In this document: piece by piece, positions 1 through 8,113 of the stretch
Layout of the letters: each line of letters starts with the position of its first letter
How positions within the stretch are numbered: the first letter of the stretch is position 1
Assembly: GCF_029813835.1 (NCBI RefSeq)
Contig: NZ_JARVKV010000059.1
Coordinates: 1 to 45,193 of the forward strand
DNA length: 45,193 bases
From: Streptomyces sp. DH37
Lineage (GTDB): Bacteria; Actinomycetota; Actinomycetes; Streptomycetales; Streptomycetaceae
Direction: 5' to 3'
Program-made: the position numbers and the translations under genes
The notes under the pieces: model-generated
What the model saw: only the letters and a program-made list of their open reading frames with translations
The model's database searches: none
Told to the model about the DNA's origin: nothing

Positions 1-109
1 CATGGCGAGAGGGAAACGCCCGGTTACATTCCGAACCCGGAAGCTAAGCCTTTCAGCGCCGATGGTACTGCATGGGGGACCGTGTGGGAGAGTAGGACGC
101 CGCCGAACA
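1..109 (+). rRNA. rrf: 5S ribosomal RNA, 5' end cut by window edge
   Basis: The segment carries the conserved actinobacterial 5S core (GGTTACATTCCGAACCCGG near 22-40, then AAGCTAAGCC and the GGGAGAGTAGG stretch near 86-96) and ends in the GCCGCCGAAC tail near 108. About ten bases of the 5' end appear to lie outside the window. This marks the end of an rRNA operon running into the window on the plus strand. The 3' boundary is good to one or two bases. Confidence 0.93.
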
Positions 110-118
110 ATGTGTGTG

Positions 119-160
119 GAGAGGGCCTCGCCGGCATGCCGGCGGGGCCCTCTCTTTTTT
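119..160 (+). terminator. rRNA operon intrinsic terminator
   Basis: A 17-bp stem (119-135 with 138-154, one G-T wobble) closes on a two-base spacer and is followed by six T residues (155-160). It begins about 10 bases after the 5S end, as expected for termination of the rRNA operon. It is the only hairpin found in the window with a clear U-tract. Confidence 0.9.
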
Positions 161-333
161 GGTGTGTTCGGGGTGGTGTGGTGTCCGGGGATTGGGTTCC
201 GGGGGCCGCGCCACCCCTCTTCTTTTTTCGCGTCCGGCGGGCAGCCCTCCGGCGGGGACCCCTTTCCTCCACCGTTCCACCCGGCGGGTAAGGTCAGGGG
301 GCATCGTTGGCACGGACTCACGGGAGGTCCCGG

Positions 334-942
334 GTGGAGGCCCAGGAGACACGCGTCCAGACGGACCGTGTCCTCACCATCCCCAACATCCTCAGCATGG
401 CGCGGCTCGTCGGGGTGCCGGTCTTCCTGTGGCTGATCCTCTGGCCGGAGTTCGGAGGGCCCAACGCCGACGGATGGGCGCTGCTCGTGCTCGCGCTCAG
501 CGGCATCAGCGACTACCTGGACGGCAAGCTCGCCCGGCGCTGGAACCAGGTCAGCAGCCTCGGTCGTATCCTCGACCCGGCCGCGGACAGGTTGTACATC
601 CTCTCCACGCTGGTCGGACTGACGTGGCGCGGGATCCTTCCGCTCTGGCTCACCGGGCTGCTCCTGGCGCGAGAGCTCATGCTGCTGGTCGCCGTCTGGG
701 TCCTCGATCGCCACGGATATGCACCACCGCAGGTCAACTTCCTGGGGAAAGCCGCCACCTTCAACCTGATGTACGCCTTCCCGCTGCTGCTGCTCAGTGA
801 CGGAACCGGATGGCTCTCGTCACTGGCTGCTATTTTCGGATGGGCGTTCGCAGGCTGGGGTACAACCCTGTACTGGTGGGCAGGAATCCTCTACGTGGTT
901 CAAGTCCGCCGACTTGTCAAGGCGGACGCCGCAGCCGACTAG
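334..942 (+). CDS. CDP-alcohol phosphatidyltransferase (PgsA2-like)
   Basis: This 202-residue integral membrane protein belongs to the CDP-alcohol phosphatidyltransferase family, which moves a phosphatidyl group from CDP-diacylglycerol to an alcohol. The signature DG-x2-AR-x8-G-x3-D-x3-D is complete: DG at residues 63-64, AR at 67-68, then LGRILDPAAD. Several hydrophobic segments follow (LPLWLTGLLLARELMLLVAVWVL and a Trp-rich C-terminal helix). GTG at 334 was chosen because GGGAGG lies about 7 bases upstream; a TTG at 307 in the same frame has no such site. By position it matches Rv1822 (pgsA2) of M. tuberculosis. The acceptor alcohol (glycerol phosphate, phosphatidylglycerol or inositol phosphate) cannot be read from the sequence. 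Confidence 0.85.
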   Translation: MEAQETRVQTDRVLTIPNILSMARLVGVPVFLWLILWPEFGGPNADGWALLVLALSGISDYLDGKLARRWNQVSSLGRILDPAADRLYILSTLVGLTWRGILPLWLTGLLLARELMLLVAVWVLDRHGYAPPQVNFLGKAATFNLMYAFPLLLLSDGTGWLSSLAAIFGWAFAGWGTTLYWWAGILYVVQVRRLVKADAAAD

Positions 943-1058
943 GCCCCGTCTCTCGTCGGGGGCTGCGAGACCCGAGTGGCCCTTCAGCAGATTCGCGGGT
1001 CTCCTCGGCGGGGCACAGTCGGCATGTATGTCGTCTCTTCAAGGAGGACGCTTCCGAC

Positions 1059-3554
1059 ATGAAGGCCGTCGTAATGGCCGGCGGCGAAGGCACCCGTCTT
1101 CGCCCGATGACCGCGAGCATGCCCAAGCCACTGCTGCCGGTGGCGAACAGACCCATCATGGAGCATGTGCTGAGGCTGCTCAAGCGGCACGGTCTCACCG
1201 AGACCGTGGTGACCGTACAGTTCCTGGCCTCCCTGGTCAAGAACTATTTCGGTGACGGCGAGGAGCTCGGAATGGAGCTCACCTACGCCAACGAGGAAAA
1301 GCCTCTCGGCACCGCAGGTAGCGTCAAGAACGCAGAGGAAGCCCTCAAGGACGACTCTTTTCTCGTCATTTCCGGTGACGCCCTCACCGACTTCGACCTG
1401 ACCGAGCTCATCAATTTCCACCGCGAGCGCGGCGCGATGGTGACGGTGTGCCTCACGCGGGTGCCCAACCCGCTGGAGTTCGGCATCACCATCGTCGACG
1501 AGGACGGGAAGGTCGAGCGGTTCCTGGAGAAGCCCACCTGGGGCCAGGTCTTCTCCGACACCGTCAACACCGGTATCTACGTCATGGAGCCGGAGGTCTT
1601 CGACTACGTCGACCCCGACGTCCCCGTGGACTGGTCGGGCGACGTCTTCCCGCAGCTCATGAAGGAGGGCAAGCCGGTCTACGGCTATGTCGCCGAGGGC
1701 TACTGGGAGGACGTCGGCACCCACGAGAGCTACGTGAAGGCCCAGGCCGACGTTCTCGAGGGAAAGGTCGACGTCGAGATCGACGGCTTCGAGATCTCCC
1801 CCGGCGTCTGGATCGCGGAGGGGGCCGAGGTCCACCCCGACGCGGTGCTGCGCGGGCCGCTGTACGTGGGCGACTACGCCAAGGTGGAGGCCGGCGCCGA
1901 ACTCCGGGAGCACACGGTCATCGGCTCCAACGTGGTCGTCAAGAGCGGCGCCTTCCTGCACAAGGCCGTCATCCACGACAACGTCTACATCGGCCCCCAG
2001 TCCAATCTCCGCGGCTGCGTCATCGGCAAGAACACCGACGTGATGCGCGCCGCCCGGATCGAGGACGGCGCGGTCATCGGCGACGAGTGCCTGGTGGGCG
2101 AGGAGTCCATCGTCCAGGGCAACGTCCGCGTCTACCCCTTCAAGACCGTCGAGGCCGGCGCGTTCGTCAACACGTCCGTCATCTGGGAGTCGCGCGGCCA
2201 GGCCCATCTGTTCGGGGCCCGCGGCGTCTCCGGCATCCTCAACGTCGAGATCACGCCGGAGCTGGCCGTACGGCTGGCGGGGGCGTACGCCACGACGCTG
2301 AAGAAGGGGTCGACCGTCACCACGGCCCGCGACCACTCCCGGGGCGCGCGTGCCCTCAAGCGCGCGGTGATCTCGGCCCTCCAGGCGAGCGCCATCGACG
2401 TGCGCGACCTGGAGAACGTGCCGCTGCCCGTGGCACGGCAGCAGACCGCACGGGGCAGTGCCGGCGGCATCATGATCCGTACCACGCCGGGCATCCCCGA
2501 CTCCGTCGACATCATGTTCTTCGACGAGCGGGGCGCCGACCTCTCCCAGGCGGGGCAGCGCAAGCTGGACCGCGTCTACGCCCGCCAGGAGTACCGCAGG
2601 GCGTTCCCGGGCGAGATCGGCGACCTGAGCTTCCCGGCGAGCGTGTTCGACTCCTACACGGGGACGCTGCTACGGGCGGTGGACACCACCGGCGTGGCCG
2701 AGTCCGGTCTCAAGGTCGTCGTGGACGCCTCCAACGGAAGCGCCGGACTCGTCCTGCCCAGCCTGCTCGGCCGGCTCGGCGTGGACTCGCTGACGATCAA
2801 CCCCGGACTGGACGAGTCGCGGCCGACCGAGACCGCGGACACCCGCCGCTCCGGCCTGGTGCGGCTGGGGGAGATCGTGGCCTCGGCCCGGGCGGCCTTC
2901 GGAGTGCGGTTCGACCCCGTGGGCGAGCGGATCTCGCTGGTCGACGAGCGCGGCACGATCATCGAGGACCAGCGGGCGCTGCTGGTGATGCTCGACCTGA
3001 TCGCCGCCGAGCGGCGCAGCGGCAAGGTCGCCCTGCCGGTGACCACGACCCGTATCGCCGAGCAGGTGGCCGCCTACCACGGCACCCAGGTGGAGTGGAC
3101 CACGACCTCGCCGGACGACCTCACCAGGGTCGGGCGGGACGAGACCACCATCTTCGGCGGCGACGGCCGCGGCGGGTTCATCGTGCCGGAGTTCAGCAGC
3201 GTCTTCGACGGCACGGCGGCCTTCGTGCGCCTGCTCGGGCTCGTGGCCCGCACCCAGCTCACGCTGAGCCAGATCGACGCCCGCATCCCGCAGGCCCACG
3301 TGCTGCGCCGGGACCTGGCCACCCCCTGGGCGGTCAAGGGCCTGGTGATGCGCCGGGTCGTCGAGGCCGCGGGGGAACGTTTCGTCGACACGACCGACGG
3401 TGTGCGCGTGGTGGAGTCCGACGGGCGCTGGGTCATGGTCCTGCCGGACCCGGCCGAGGCGGTCACCCACCTGTGGGCCGAGGGCCCCGACGACGCCTCC
3501 GCGCAGGCGCTGCTCGACGAGTGGTCGGCGGTGGTCGACAGCGCCGGACGCTGA
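1059..3554 (+). CDS. Mannose-1-phosphate guanylyltransferase fused to degenerate phosphohexomutase domain
   Basis: This 831-residue protein has three parts. Residues 1-235 are a nucleotidyltransferase with the GGEGTRLRP loop (8-16), PKPLLPV, the SGDALTDFD metal site and WEDVGTHESY, as in GDP-mannose and NDP-sugar pyrophosphorylases. Residues about 250-350 form a left-handed beta-helix of hexapeptide repeats. Residues about 375-831 resemble a phosphohexomutase, but the catalytic TASHNP is replaced by TTPGIPDS (475-482), the DGDGDR metal loop by DPVGER (619-624), and the GExSGH sugar loop by GGDGRGGF (700-707). The first domain should make a nucleotide sugar; the last looks catalytically dead. 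ATG 1059 follows AAGGAGGA by about 10 bases; upstream in-frame codons only run into the preceding gene. It is often annotated simply as mannose-1-phosphate guanyltransferase. Confidence 0.85.
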   Translation: MKAVVMAGGEGTRLRPMTASMPKPLLPVANRPIMEHVLRLLKRHGLTETVVTVQFLASLVKNYFGDGEELGMELTYANEEKPLGTAGSVKNAEEALKDDSFLVISGDALTDFDLTELINFHRERGAMVTVCLTRVPNPLEFGITIVDEDGKVERFLEKPTWGQVFSDTVNTGIYVMEPEVFDYVDPDVPVDWSGDVFPQLMKEGKPVYGYVAEGYWEDVGTHESYVKAQADVLEGKVDVEIDGFEISPGVWIAEGAEVHPDAVLRGPLYVGDYAKVEAGAELREHTVIGSNVVVKSGAFLHKAVIHDNVYIGPQSNLRGCVIGKNTDVMRAARIEDGAVIGDECLVGEESIVQGNVRVYPFKTVEAGAFVNTSVIWESRGQAHLFGARGVSGILNVEITPELAVRLAGAYATTLKKGSTVTTARDHSRGARALKRAVISALQASAIDVRDLENVPLPVARQQTARGSAGGIMIRTTPGIPDSVDIMFFDERGADLSQAGQRKLDRVYARQEYRRAFPGEIGDLSFPASVFDSYTGTLLRAVDTTGVAESGLKVVVDASNGSAGLVLPSLLGRLGVDSLTINPGLDESRPTETADTRRSGLVRLGEIVASARAAFGVRFDPVGERISLVDERGTIIEDQRALLVMLDLIAAERRSGKVALPVTTTRIAEQVAAYHGTQVEWTTTSPDDLTRVGRDETTIFGGDGRGGFIVPEFSSVFDGTAAFVRLLGLVARTQLTLSQIDARIPQAHVLRRDLATPWAVKGLVMRRVVEAAGERFVDTTDGVRVVESDGRWVMVLPDPAEAVTHLWAEGPDDASAQALLDEWSAVVDSAGR

Positions 3555-3559
3555 CCGGC

Positions 3560-3650
3560 CTCCGGGGCGTGCCGGCCCCGGAGCCGCCGCGTCACCGTGC
3601 CGCCGAACGGCCGCGCTCCGGTGCTCCGGAGGCCCCGTTCGGCGGCACGG
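3560..3650 (+). terminator. Tandem hairpins after the guanylyltransferase gene
   Basis: Two perfect stems sit in the gap after the stop. The first pairs CTCCGGGGC (3560-3568) with GCCCCGGAG (3575-3583) over a 6-nt loop. The second pairs 16 bp (3595-3610 with 3635-3650, arm CCGTGCCGCCGAACGG) over a 24-nt loop that can itself fold. There is no T-tract, which is usual for Streptomyces terminators. They separate the guanylyltransferase transcript from the DUF881 genes. Confidence 0.7.
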
Positions 3651-3675
3651 GCCTCGACGTGCGACGATGTGCGGC

Positions 3676-4575
3676 ATGTCGCAGCAGCACCCCGTACGGA
3701 GCACCCCCACACGGCCTGCGCGACCCGACGCCTCCATGTCGCTGCTGACCAATGTGATGGAGCACAGCCTCGACGACGGCTACGCGGAGGCGGCGGCCCG
3801 CCGGGGCGTCGAGGGCCGGTCCGGACTGCCCCGCACGCTGCGGGGGAAGCTCGTCCTGGCCGCCGGCCTCGTCCTGGCCGCGCTGGTGGTCACGCTGGGG
3901 GCCGCCCAGGCGCGCTTCGAGGCGCCCACGGAGGCCCGGGAGCGGCAGGAGCTGATCAACCGGATCGAGGACGGCGGCCGGGACGCCGACGGCCTCCAGG
4001 AGAGCGTGGACGGCCTCCGCGAGGAGGTCGCGGCGATGCAGCGCGAGGCGCTCCAGGACCACGGCGGCGACCGCAGCGAACTGGTCGCCCTGCTGGCCGG
4101 GGCGGTGCCGGTCCAGGGACCGGGGATCAGGCTCGTCGTCGACGACGCCGAGGACTCCGGACCGGGCGAGGGCGGCGGGCCGCGTCAGAGCACCAGCTTC
4201 GCCGACACCGGGCGGGTGCGGGACAGGGACCTGCAGCGGGTCGTCAACGGGCTCTGGGAGTCGGGGGCCGAGGCGATCTCGGTCAACGGGCAGCGCCTGA
4301 CGGCCCTGTCCGCCATCCGCGCCGCCGGTGACGCCATACTCGTCGACAACAAGCCGCTGGTGCCGCCGTACACCCTGCTCGCGGTGGGGAACGGAAAGGA
4401 CCTGAGCGCCGCCTTCCAGGACAGCAGCGACGGCCGGTACCTCGACGTGCTCCAGGACAACTACGGCATCCGCACCGGCATCTCCGTGCAGGAAGAGGTG
4501 CGGCTGCCCGCCGCGCCCAGCCTCACCGTTCGTACGGCAGAGCCCGTGAAGACAGGAAAGGGCAGCACATCGTGA
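3676..4575 (+). CDS. DUF881 family membrane-anchored protein, first copy
   Basis: This 299-residue protein has a cytoplasmic N-terminus, one transmembrane helix at about 58-77 (LVLAAGLVLAALVVTLGAA), a short coiled-coil stretch (EARERQELINRIEDGG, ESVDGLREEVAAMQ) and the DUF881 domain with its PVQGPGIRLVVDD and WESGAEAISVNGQRLT motifs. It resembles Rv1823. DUF881 proteins occur near division and envelope genes in Gram-positives, but their biochemical role is not established. ATG 3676 was preferred over ATG 3667. Neither has a Shine-Dalgarno site, and GACGAT seven bases before 3676 could be a -10 for a leaderless message. It overlaps the next gene by four bases, which implies translational coupling. 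Confidence 0.88.
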   Translation: MSQQHPVRSTPTRPARPDASMSLLTNVMEHSLDDGYAEAAARRGVEGRSGLPRTLRGKLVLAAGLVLAALVVTLGAAQARFEAPTEARERQELINRIEDGGRDADGLQESVDGLREEVAAMQREALQDHGGDRSELVALLAGAVPVQGPGIRLVVDDAEDSGPGEGGGPRQSTSFADTGRVRDRDLQRVVNGLWESGAEAISVNGQRLTALSAIRAAGDAILVDNKPLVPPYTLLAVGNGKDLSAAFQDSSDGRYLDVLQDNYGIRTGISVQEEVRLPAAPSLTVRTAEPVKTGKGSTS

Positions 4576-4904
4576 TCGCCGTTTTGGGCCTCATCGTGGG
4601 AGTCGTGGCCGGACTCGTGGTCCGTCCCGTGGTGCCGACGGTCGTCGAGCCCTACCTGCCGATCGCCGTCGTGGCGGCGCTGGACGCGGTCTTCGGCGGA
4701 CTGCGCGCGATGCTGGACGGCATCTTCGACGACAAGGTCTTCGTGGTGTCGTTCCTGTCGAACGTGGTGGTGGCCGCCCTGATCGTCTTCCTCGGCGACA
4801 AGCTGGGCGTCGGCGCGCAGCTGTCCACGGGCGTCGTGGTGGTGCTGGGCATCCGTATCTTCTCCAATGCCGCCGCCATCCGGCGGCACGTCTTCCGGGC
4901 GTGA
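4572..4904 (+). CDS. sbp: Small basic membrane protein (DUF1290)
   Basis: This 110-residue hydrophobic protein has about three membrane segments: residues 1-24 (MIAVLGLIVGVVAGLVVRPVV), about 57-75 (VFVVSFLSNVVVAALIVFLG), and about 80-98 (LSTGVVVVLGIRIFSNAAAI). It ends in a basic tail (RRHVFRA). It matches the DUF1290 small basic protein of the Rv1824 type. GTG 4572 overlaps the DUF881 stop (GTGA), and a purine-rich GGAAAGGG lies about 10 bases upstream. Being flanked by two DUF881 genes in one operon suggests the three proteins form a membrane complex. That is inference from gene order only. Confidence 0.88.
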   Translation: MIAVLGLIVGVVAGLVVRPVVPTVVEPYLPIAVVAALDAVFGGLRAMLDGIFDDKVFVVSFLSNVVVAALIVFLGDKLGVGAQLSTGVVVVLGIRIFSNAAAIRRHVFRA

Positions 4905-4911
4905 TCGAGCG

Positions 4912-5685
4912 ATGAGCGACGACAGGATGACACCGGGCGGCGGCCCGGACGACGGGCGGCGGGCTCCGGCCGGGCGCGAGCGGCTGATCCGCGGGCTGTG
5001 GCCGCCGCGGGTGAACCGCAACCAACTCACCGTGGCGCTGCTGCTGTTCGTCCTCGGACTGGGGCTCGCCATCCAGGTCCGCTCCACCAGCGAGAACAGC
5101 CCGCTGCGCGGCGCGCGGCAGGAGGACCTCGTACGGATCCTCGACGAGCTCGACAGCCGCACCCAGCGGCTGGAGGAGGAGAAGCGGAAGCTGGAGAACC
5201 AGAAGTCCGAGCTGGAGAACAGCTCGGACCAGGCGGAGGAGGCCCGCCGGCAGACCCAGGAGCGGGCACGGCAGTTGGGCGTGCTGGCCGGCACGGTCGC
5301 GGCCGAGGGGCCCGGCATCCGCATGACGGTGAGGGACGACACGGACACGGTGGAGGCGCACATGCTGCTGGACACGATCCAGGAGCTGCGGGCCGCGGGC
5401 GCCGAGGCGATCGAGATCAACGACGTGAGGGTGGTGACGAGCACCCATTTCACCGACAGCGACGGCGACATCAGGATCGACGGCCGCAAGGTGGTCTCGC
5501 CGTACCGGTTCGAGGTCATCGGCAAGCCCCAGGACCTCGAACCGGCGCTCAACATCCCGGGTGGCGTCGTCCAGACCCTGGAGAAGGAGCAGGCCACTGT
5601 GTCCATAACCCGTTCAGAGAAGATCGTCGTGGATGCCTTGCGATCGGCGAAGCGGCCTGACTACGCTCAGTCGTCATCACAGTGA
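4912..5685 (+). CDS. DUF881 family membrane-anchored protein, second copy
   Basis: This 257-residue protein resembles Rv1825. A basic N-terminus is followed by one membrane helix at about 38-56 (LTVALLLFVLGLGLAIQV), a strongly charged coiled coil at about 70-120 (LDSRTQRLEEEKRKLENQ, SELENSSDQAEEARRQTQ), and the DUF881 domain with VAAEGPGIRMTV and RAAGAEAIEINDVRV. The ATG lies 7 bases after the small basic protein stop with no clear ribosome site, so translation is probably coupled to it. The longer coiled coil distinguishes it from the first copy and hints at hetero-oligomer formation. In mycobacteria gcvH follows at this point; it is absent here. Confidence 0.88.
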   Translation: MSDDRMTPGGGPDDGRRAPAGRERLIRGLWPPRVNRNQLTVALLLFVLGLGLAIQVRSTSENSPLRGARQEDLVRILDELDSRTQRLEEEKRKLENQKSELENSSDQAEEARRQTQERARQLGVLAGTVAAEGPGIRMTVRDDTDTVEAHMLLDTIQELRAAGAEAIEINDVRVVTSTHFTDSDGDIRIDGRKVVSPYRFEVIGKPQDLEPALNIPGGVVQTLEKEQATVSITRSEKIVVDALRSAKRPDYAQSSSQ

Positions 5686-5850
5686 GCCGACGCGTGAAGA
5701 AACCGGGGGTCGGCGCGCTTGCCGGCCTGCGGGTAAGGGAAACTGTCCGAAGGCCGGGGACGTTGTGAGGGCGTCCGGTTCGGCCACCGTGAGCATCGAG
5801 GGTCTGTCCTGCCCCACGGGCGGGTCTGTTTCGTGCGAGGGGAATCGCCC

Positions 5851-6621
5851 GTGAGTTTTCTTGGGAAGTTGTTCGGCAAGCGCCAGGACGCCGGTGAAGG
5901 CGCCCGGCACCGTGCGCCGCGCGGTGGCGAGTCCGCCGCCGAGGGAGCGGAGCGTCCGCTCTTCCGTGACGAGGTCGCCCCCGGCGGCGACAATTCGAGT
6001 GGTCACGGCCCTGTCTCTGTTGACCGGGGAGTGCCCGGCCGCATAGGTTCCGAGGCACCATCAACCTCAAGTACGGGTGGAGGGTCCGACTTGCCGGTCT
6101 GTGCGAGGTGCGGGAACCGGGCCGCCGAGGCGAGCCGGTTCTGCTCCAACTGCGGTGCGCCGCTGCGGGGCGGCGCCGCGCCCGAGCGCTCCTCGGAGAC
6201 GACCTCCACCATCTCGATCTCGGGCATCGAGGCCTACGAGGCGGAGATGACGGGGCAGACGGCCCTGCCGTCGCTGTCTCCCGAGGCCCAGGCGGCCGTG
6301 GACGCGCTGCCGATGGGATCGGCGCTGCTGGTGGTGCGCCGGGGGCCGAACTCCGGCAGCCGCTTCCTGCTGGACAGCGAGCTGACGACGGCGGGGCGCC
6401 ACCCCCAGAGCGACATCTTCCTCGACGACGTGACCGTCTCCCGCCGCCACGTGGAGTTCCGGCGCGGGCCGGACGGCCGGTTCACCGTCGCCGACGTCGG
6501 CAGCCTCAACGGCACGTACGTCAACCGCGAGCGGATCGACTCGGCCGTGCTCAACAACGGTGACGAGGTCCAGATCGGCAAGTACCGGCTGGTCTTCTTC
6601 GCGAGCCAGCGCACCGTCTGA
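5851..6621 (+). CDS. FHA-domain protein with N-terminal zinc ribbon (GarA/OdhI-like)
   Basis: This 256-residue protein combines three elements. A Ser/Gly-rich N-terminus is followed by a four-Cys zinc ribbon (C84, C87, C98, C101; CARCGNRAAEASRFCSNC). Next is an ETTS motif at 116-119, equivalent to the Thr pair phosphorylated by PknB and PknG in GarA/OdhI. The C-terminal FHA domain (about 155-255) has GRHPQSDIFLDD, SRRHVEF, and GSLNGTYVNRERI. Phosphorylated GarA folds onto its own FHA domain and releases 2-oxoglutarate dehydrogenase and glutamate dehydrogenase; the same switch is inferred here. GTG 5851 follows CGAGGGGA; an in-frame GTG at 5833 lies before that site. The position between DUF881 and FtsR is the garA position. 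Confidence 0.88.
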   Translation: MSFLGKLFGKRQDAGEGARHRAPRGGESAAEGAERPLFRDEVAPGGDNSSGHGPVSVDRGVPGRIGSEAPSTSSTGGGSDLPVCARCGNRAAEASRFCSNCGAPLRGGAAPERSSETTSTISISGIEAYEAEMTGQTALPSLSPEAQAAVDALPMGSALLVVRRGPNSGSRFLLDSELTTAGRHPQSDIFLDDVTVSRRHVEFRRGPDGRFTVADVGSLNGTYVNRERIDSAVLNNGDEVQIGKYRLVFFASQRTV

Positions 6622-6642
6622 CCCACCGCCCCGGGGGCGTCC

Positions 6643-7455
6643 ATGCTGCCATCACGGTCCGGCGGTGCCCGCAAGGGCGCCGCCGCCGCGAAATCCGGTC
6701 CGATGAGCATCGGCGCCGTACTCCATCTGCTGCGGGACGAGTTCCCCGAGGTGACCGTCTCCAAGATCCGCTTCCTGGAGTCCGAGGGCCTGGTGGAGCC
6801 GCAGCGGACCCCGTCGGGGTACCGCAAGTTCAGCGCGGCGGACGTGGAGCGGCTGAGCCGGGTGCTGCGCCTGCAGCGCGACCACTACCTGCCGCTGCGG
6901 GTCATCAAGGAGCAGCTCGACGCCCTCGACCGCGGCGAGGAGGTCAGCCTGCCCGGCCCGGCGCGGCCGTCCGACGTCATCGACCCGTTCGGCCCGCCGG
7001 AGGGGGTCCCGGCCCCGGCCGCCGGTCCGGACGACGGCGGCCCGCAGGGCTCCGCCGGCGCGGCCAGCAGCTCCGCCCGCCCCCGTACGGCGCGGCTGGG
7101 GCGGGCGGAGCTGCTGGCCGCGGCGGAGGTGGAGGAGGGGCAACTGGCGGAGTGGGAGTCGTACGGCCTGATCGGACCCGGCCGGGACGGCGGGTACGAC
7201 GCCGAGGCCGTCACCGTCGCCCGGATCGTCGCGGACCTGGGCCGGTACGGCCTGGAGCCGCGCCACCTGCGGGTGGTGAAGGCGTCCGCCGAGCGGGAGG
7301 CCGGGCTGGTCGAGCAGGTCGTCGCGCCCCTGCGGCGGCACCGCAACCCCCAGACCAGGGAGCACGCCGAGACGACGGCGAGGGAGCTGGCGACGCTGGC
7401 CGTGCGGCTGCACGCGGCCCTGGTGCAGTCGGCGCTGAAGGCCCGACCGCGTTGA
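6643..7455 (+). CDS. ftsR: MerR-family transcriptional regulator FtsR
   Basis: This 270-residue regulator has an N-terminal MerR winged helix (MSIGAVLHLLRDEFPEVTVS, KIRFLESEGLVEPQRTPSGY, FSAADVERLSRVLRLQRDHY), a Pro/Gly-rich linker at about 105-150, and a C-terminal effector-like domain (LGRAELLAAAEVEEGQLAEW). It is orthologous by sequence and position to Rv1828 and Corynebacterium FtsR, which influences ftsZ expression. The first ATG (6643) was used. A start at the internal ATG of MSIGAV (6703) is possible, but the basic leader is common in streptomycete homologues. It lies 21 bases after the FHA gene and is probably co-transcribed. Confidence 0.85.
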   Translation: MLPSRSGGARKGAAAAKSGPMSIGAVLHLLRDEFPEVTVSKIRFLESEGLVEPQRTPSGYRKFSAADVERLSRVLRLQRDHYLPLRVIKEQLDALDRGEEVSLPGPARPSDVIDPFGPPEGVPAPAAGPDDGGPQGSAGAASSSARPRTARLGRAELLAAAEVEEGQLAEWESYGLIGPGRDGGYDAEAVTVARIVADLGRYGLEPRHLRVVKASAEREAGLVEQVVAPLRRHRNPQTREHAETTARELATLAVRLHAALVQSALKARPR

Positions 7456-7537
7456 TACGCACTGATACGCGCCGATACCCGCCGGGTCCGGGGTGCCCGA
7501 CTACCCAAAGGGGGCGCACAGGTCCTAGGGTTGCTGT

Positions 7538-8011
7538 GTGAACGAGCTCGACGTTGTGGGTGTCCGGGTCGAAATGCCCTCCAACCAGCCGATCGTTCTC
7601 CTGCGAGAGGTGGGAGGCGACCGGTACCTTCCCATCTGGATCGGTCCGGGCGAGGCGACCGCGATCGCCTTCGCCCAGCAGGGCATGACGCCCGCCCGCC
7701 CCCTGACCCATGACCTGTTCAAGGACGTCCTGGAGGCGGTCGGCCAAGAGCTCACCGCCGTGCGGATCACCGACCTCAGAGAGGGCGTCTTCTACGCCGA
7801 GCTGGTCTTCGCCAGCGGCGTGGAGGTGAGCGCCCGCCCGTCCGACGCCATAGCGCTGGCCCTGCGCACCGGGACGCCGATCTACGGCAGCGACGGGGTG
7901 CTGGACGACGCCGGGATCGCGATCCCGGACGAGCAGGAGGACGAGGTGGAGAAGTTCCGCGAGTTCCTCGACCAGATCTCCCCGGAGGACTTCGGCACCA
8001 GCAACCAGTGA
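7538..8011 (+). CDS. Bifunctional nuclease (BFN) domain protein
   Basis: This 157-residue protein is a single BFN domain with the family signatures VGVRVEMPSNQPIVLLRE, YLPIWIGPGEATAIAF, RPLTHDLFKDVLEAVG, and RPSDAIALALRTGTPIY. The C-terminal tail is acidic (EQEDEVEKFREFLDQISPEDFG). It corresponds to Rv1829. BFN domains were named from a plant protein with RNase and DNase activity; the bacterial role is not settled. GTG 7538 opens the conserved domain directly. TAGGGT at 7526-7531 lies 6 bases before it, so a leaderless transcript is plausible, with no good -35 visible. Confidence 0.88.
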   Translation: MNELDVVGVRVEMPSNQPIVLLREVGGDRYLPIWIGPGEATAIAFAQQGMTPARPLTHDLFKDVLEAVGQELTAVRITDLREGVFYAELVFASGVEVSARPSDAIALALRTGTPIYGSDGVLDDAGIAIPDEQEDEVEKFREFLDQISPEDFGTSNQ

Positions 8012-8078
8012 GCGCATTCGGCGCCAGACCATTCGGGCACCTATTCCCGCGACGGGGGCACGCGAAACCACTCCTTGG

Positions 8079-8104
8079 GTGATTATCACTCGGCGTGCCG
8101 AGTG
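8079..8104. promoter_or_regulatory. Two overlapping palindromes upstream of the second MerR gene
   Basis: GTGAT-T-ATCAC (8079-8089) overlaps a perfect 8-bp inverted repeat CACTCGGC-GT-GCCGAGTG (8087-8104). The pair ends 9 bases before the -35 box of the downstream promoter. No T-tract follows, so a protein-binding site is more likely than a terminator. It could serve the MerR protein itself or another regulator. Confidence 0.55.
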
Positions 8105-8113
8105 TGGCGATCG

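Noticed and set aside
943..975. Terminator after the phosphatidyltransferase gene
   Set aside because: AGGCCCC and GGGGGCT pair with an internal mismatch and no T-tract, too weak to call.
810..1058. N-terminal extension of the guanylyltransferase frame
   Set aside because: It overlaps the preceding gene and lacks family similarity; the ATG at 1059 has a strong ribosome site.
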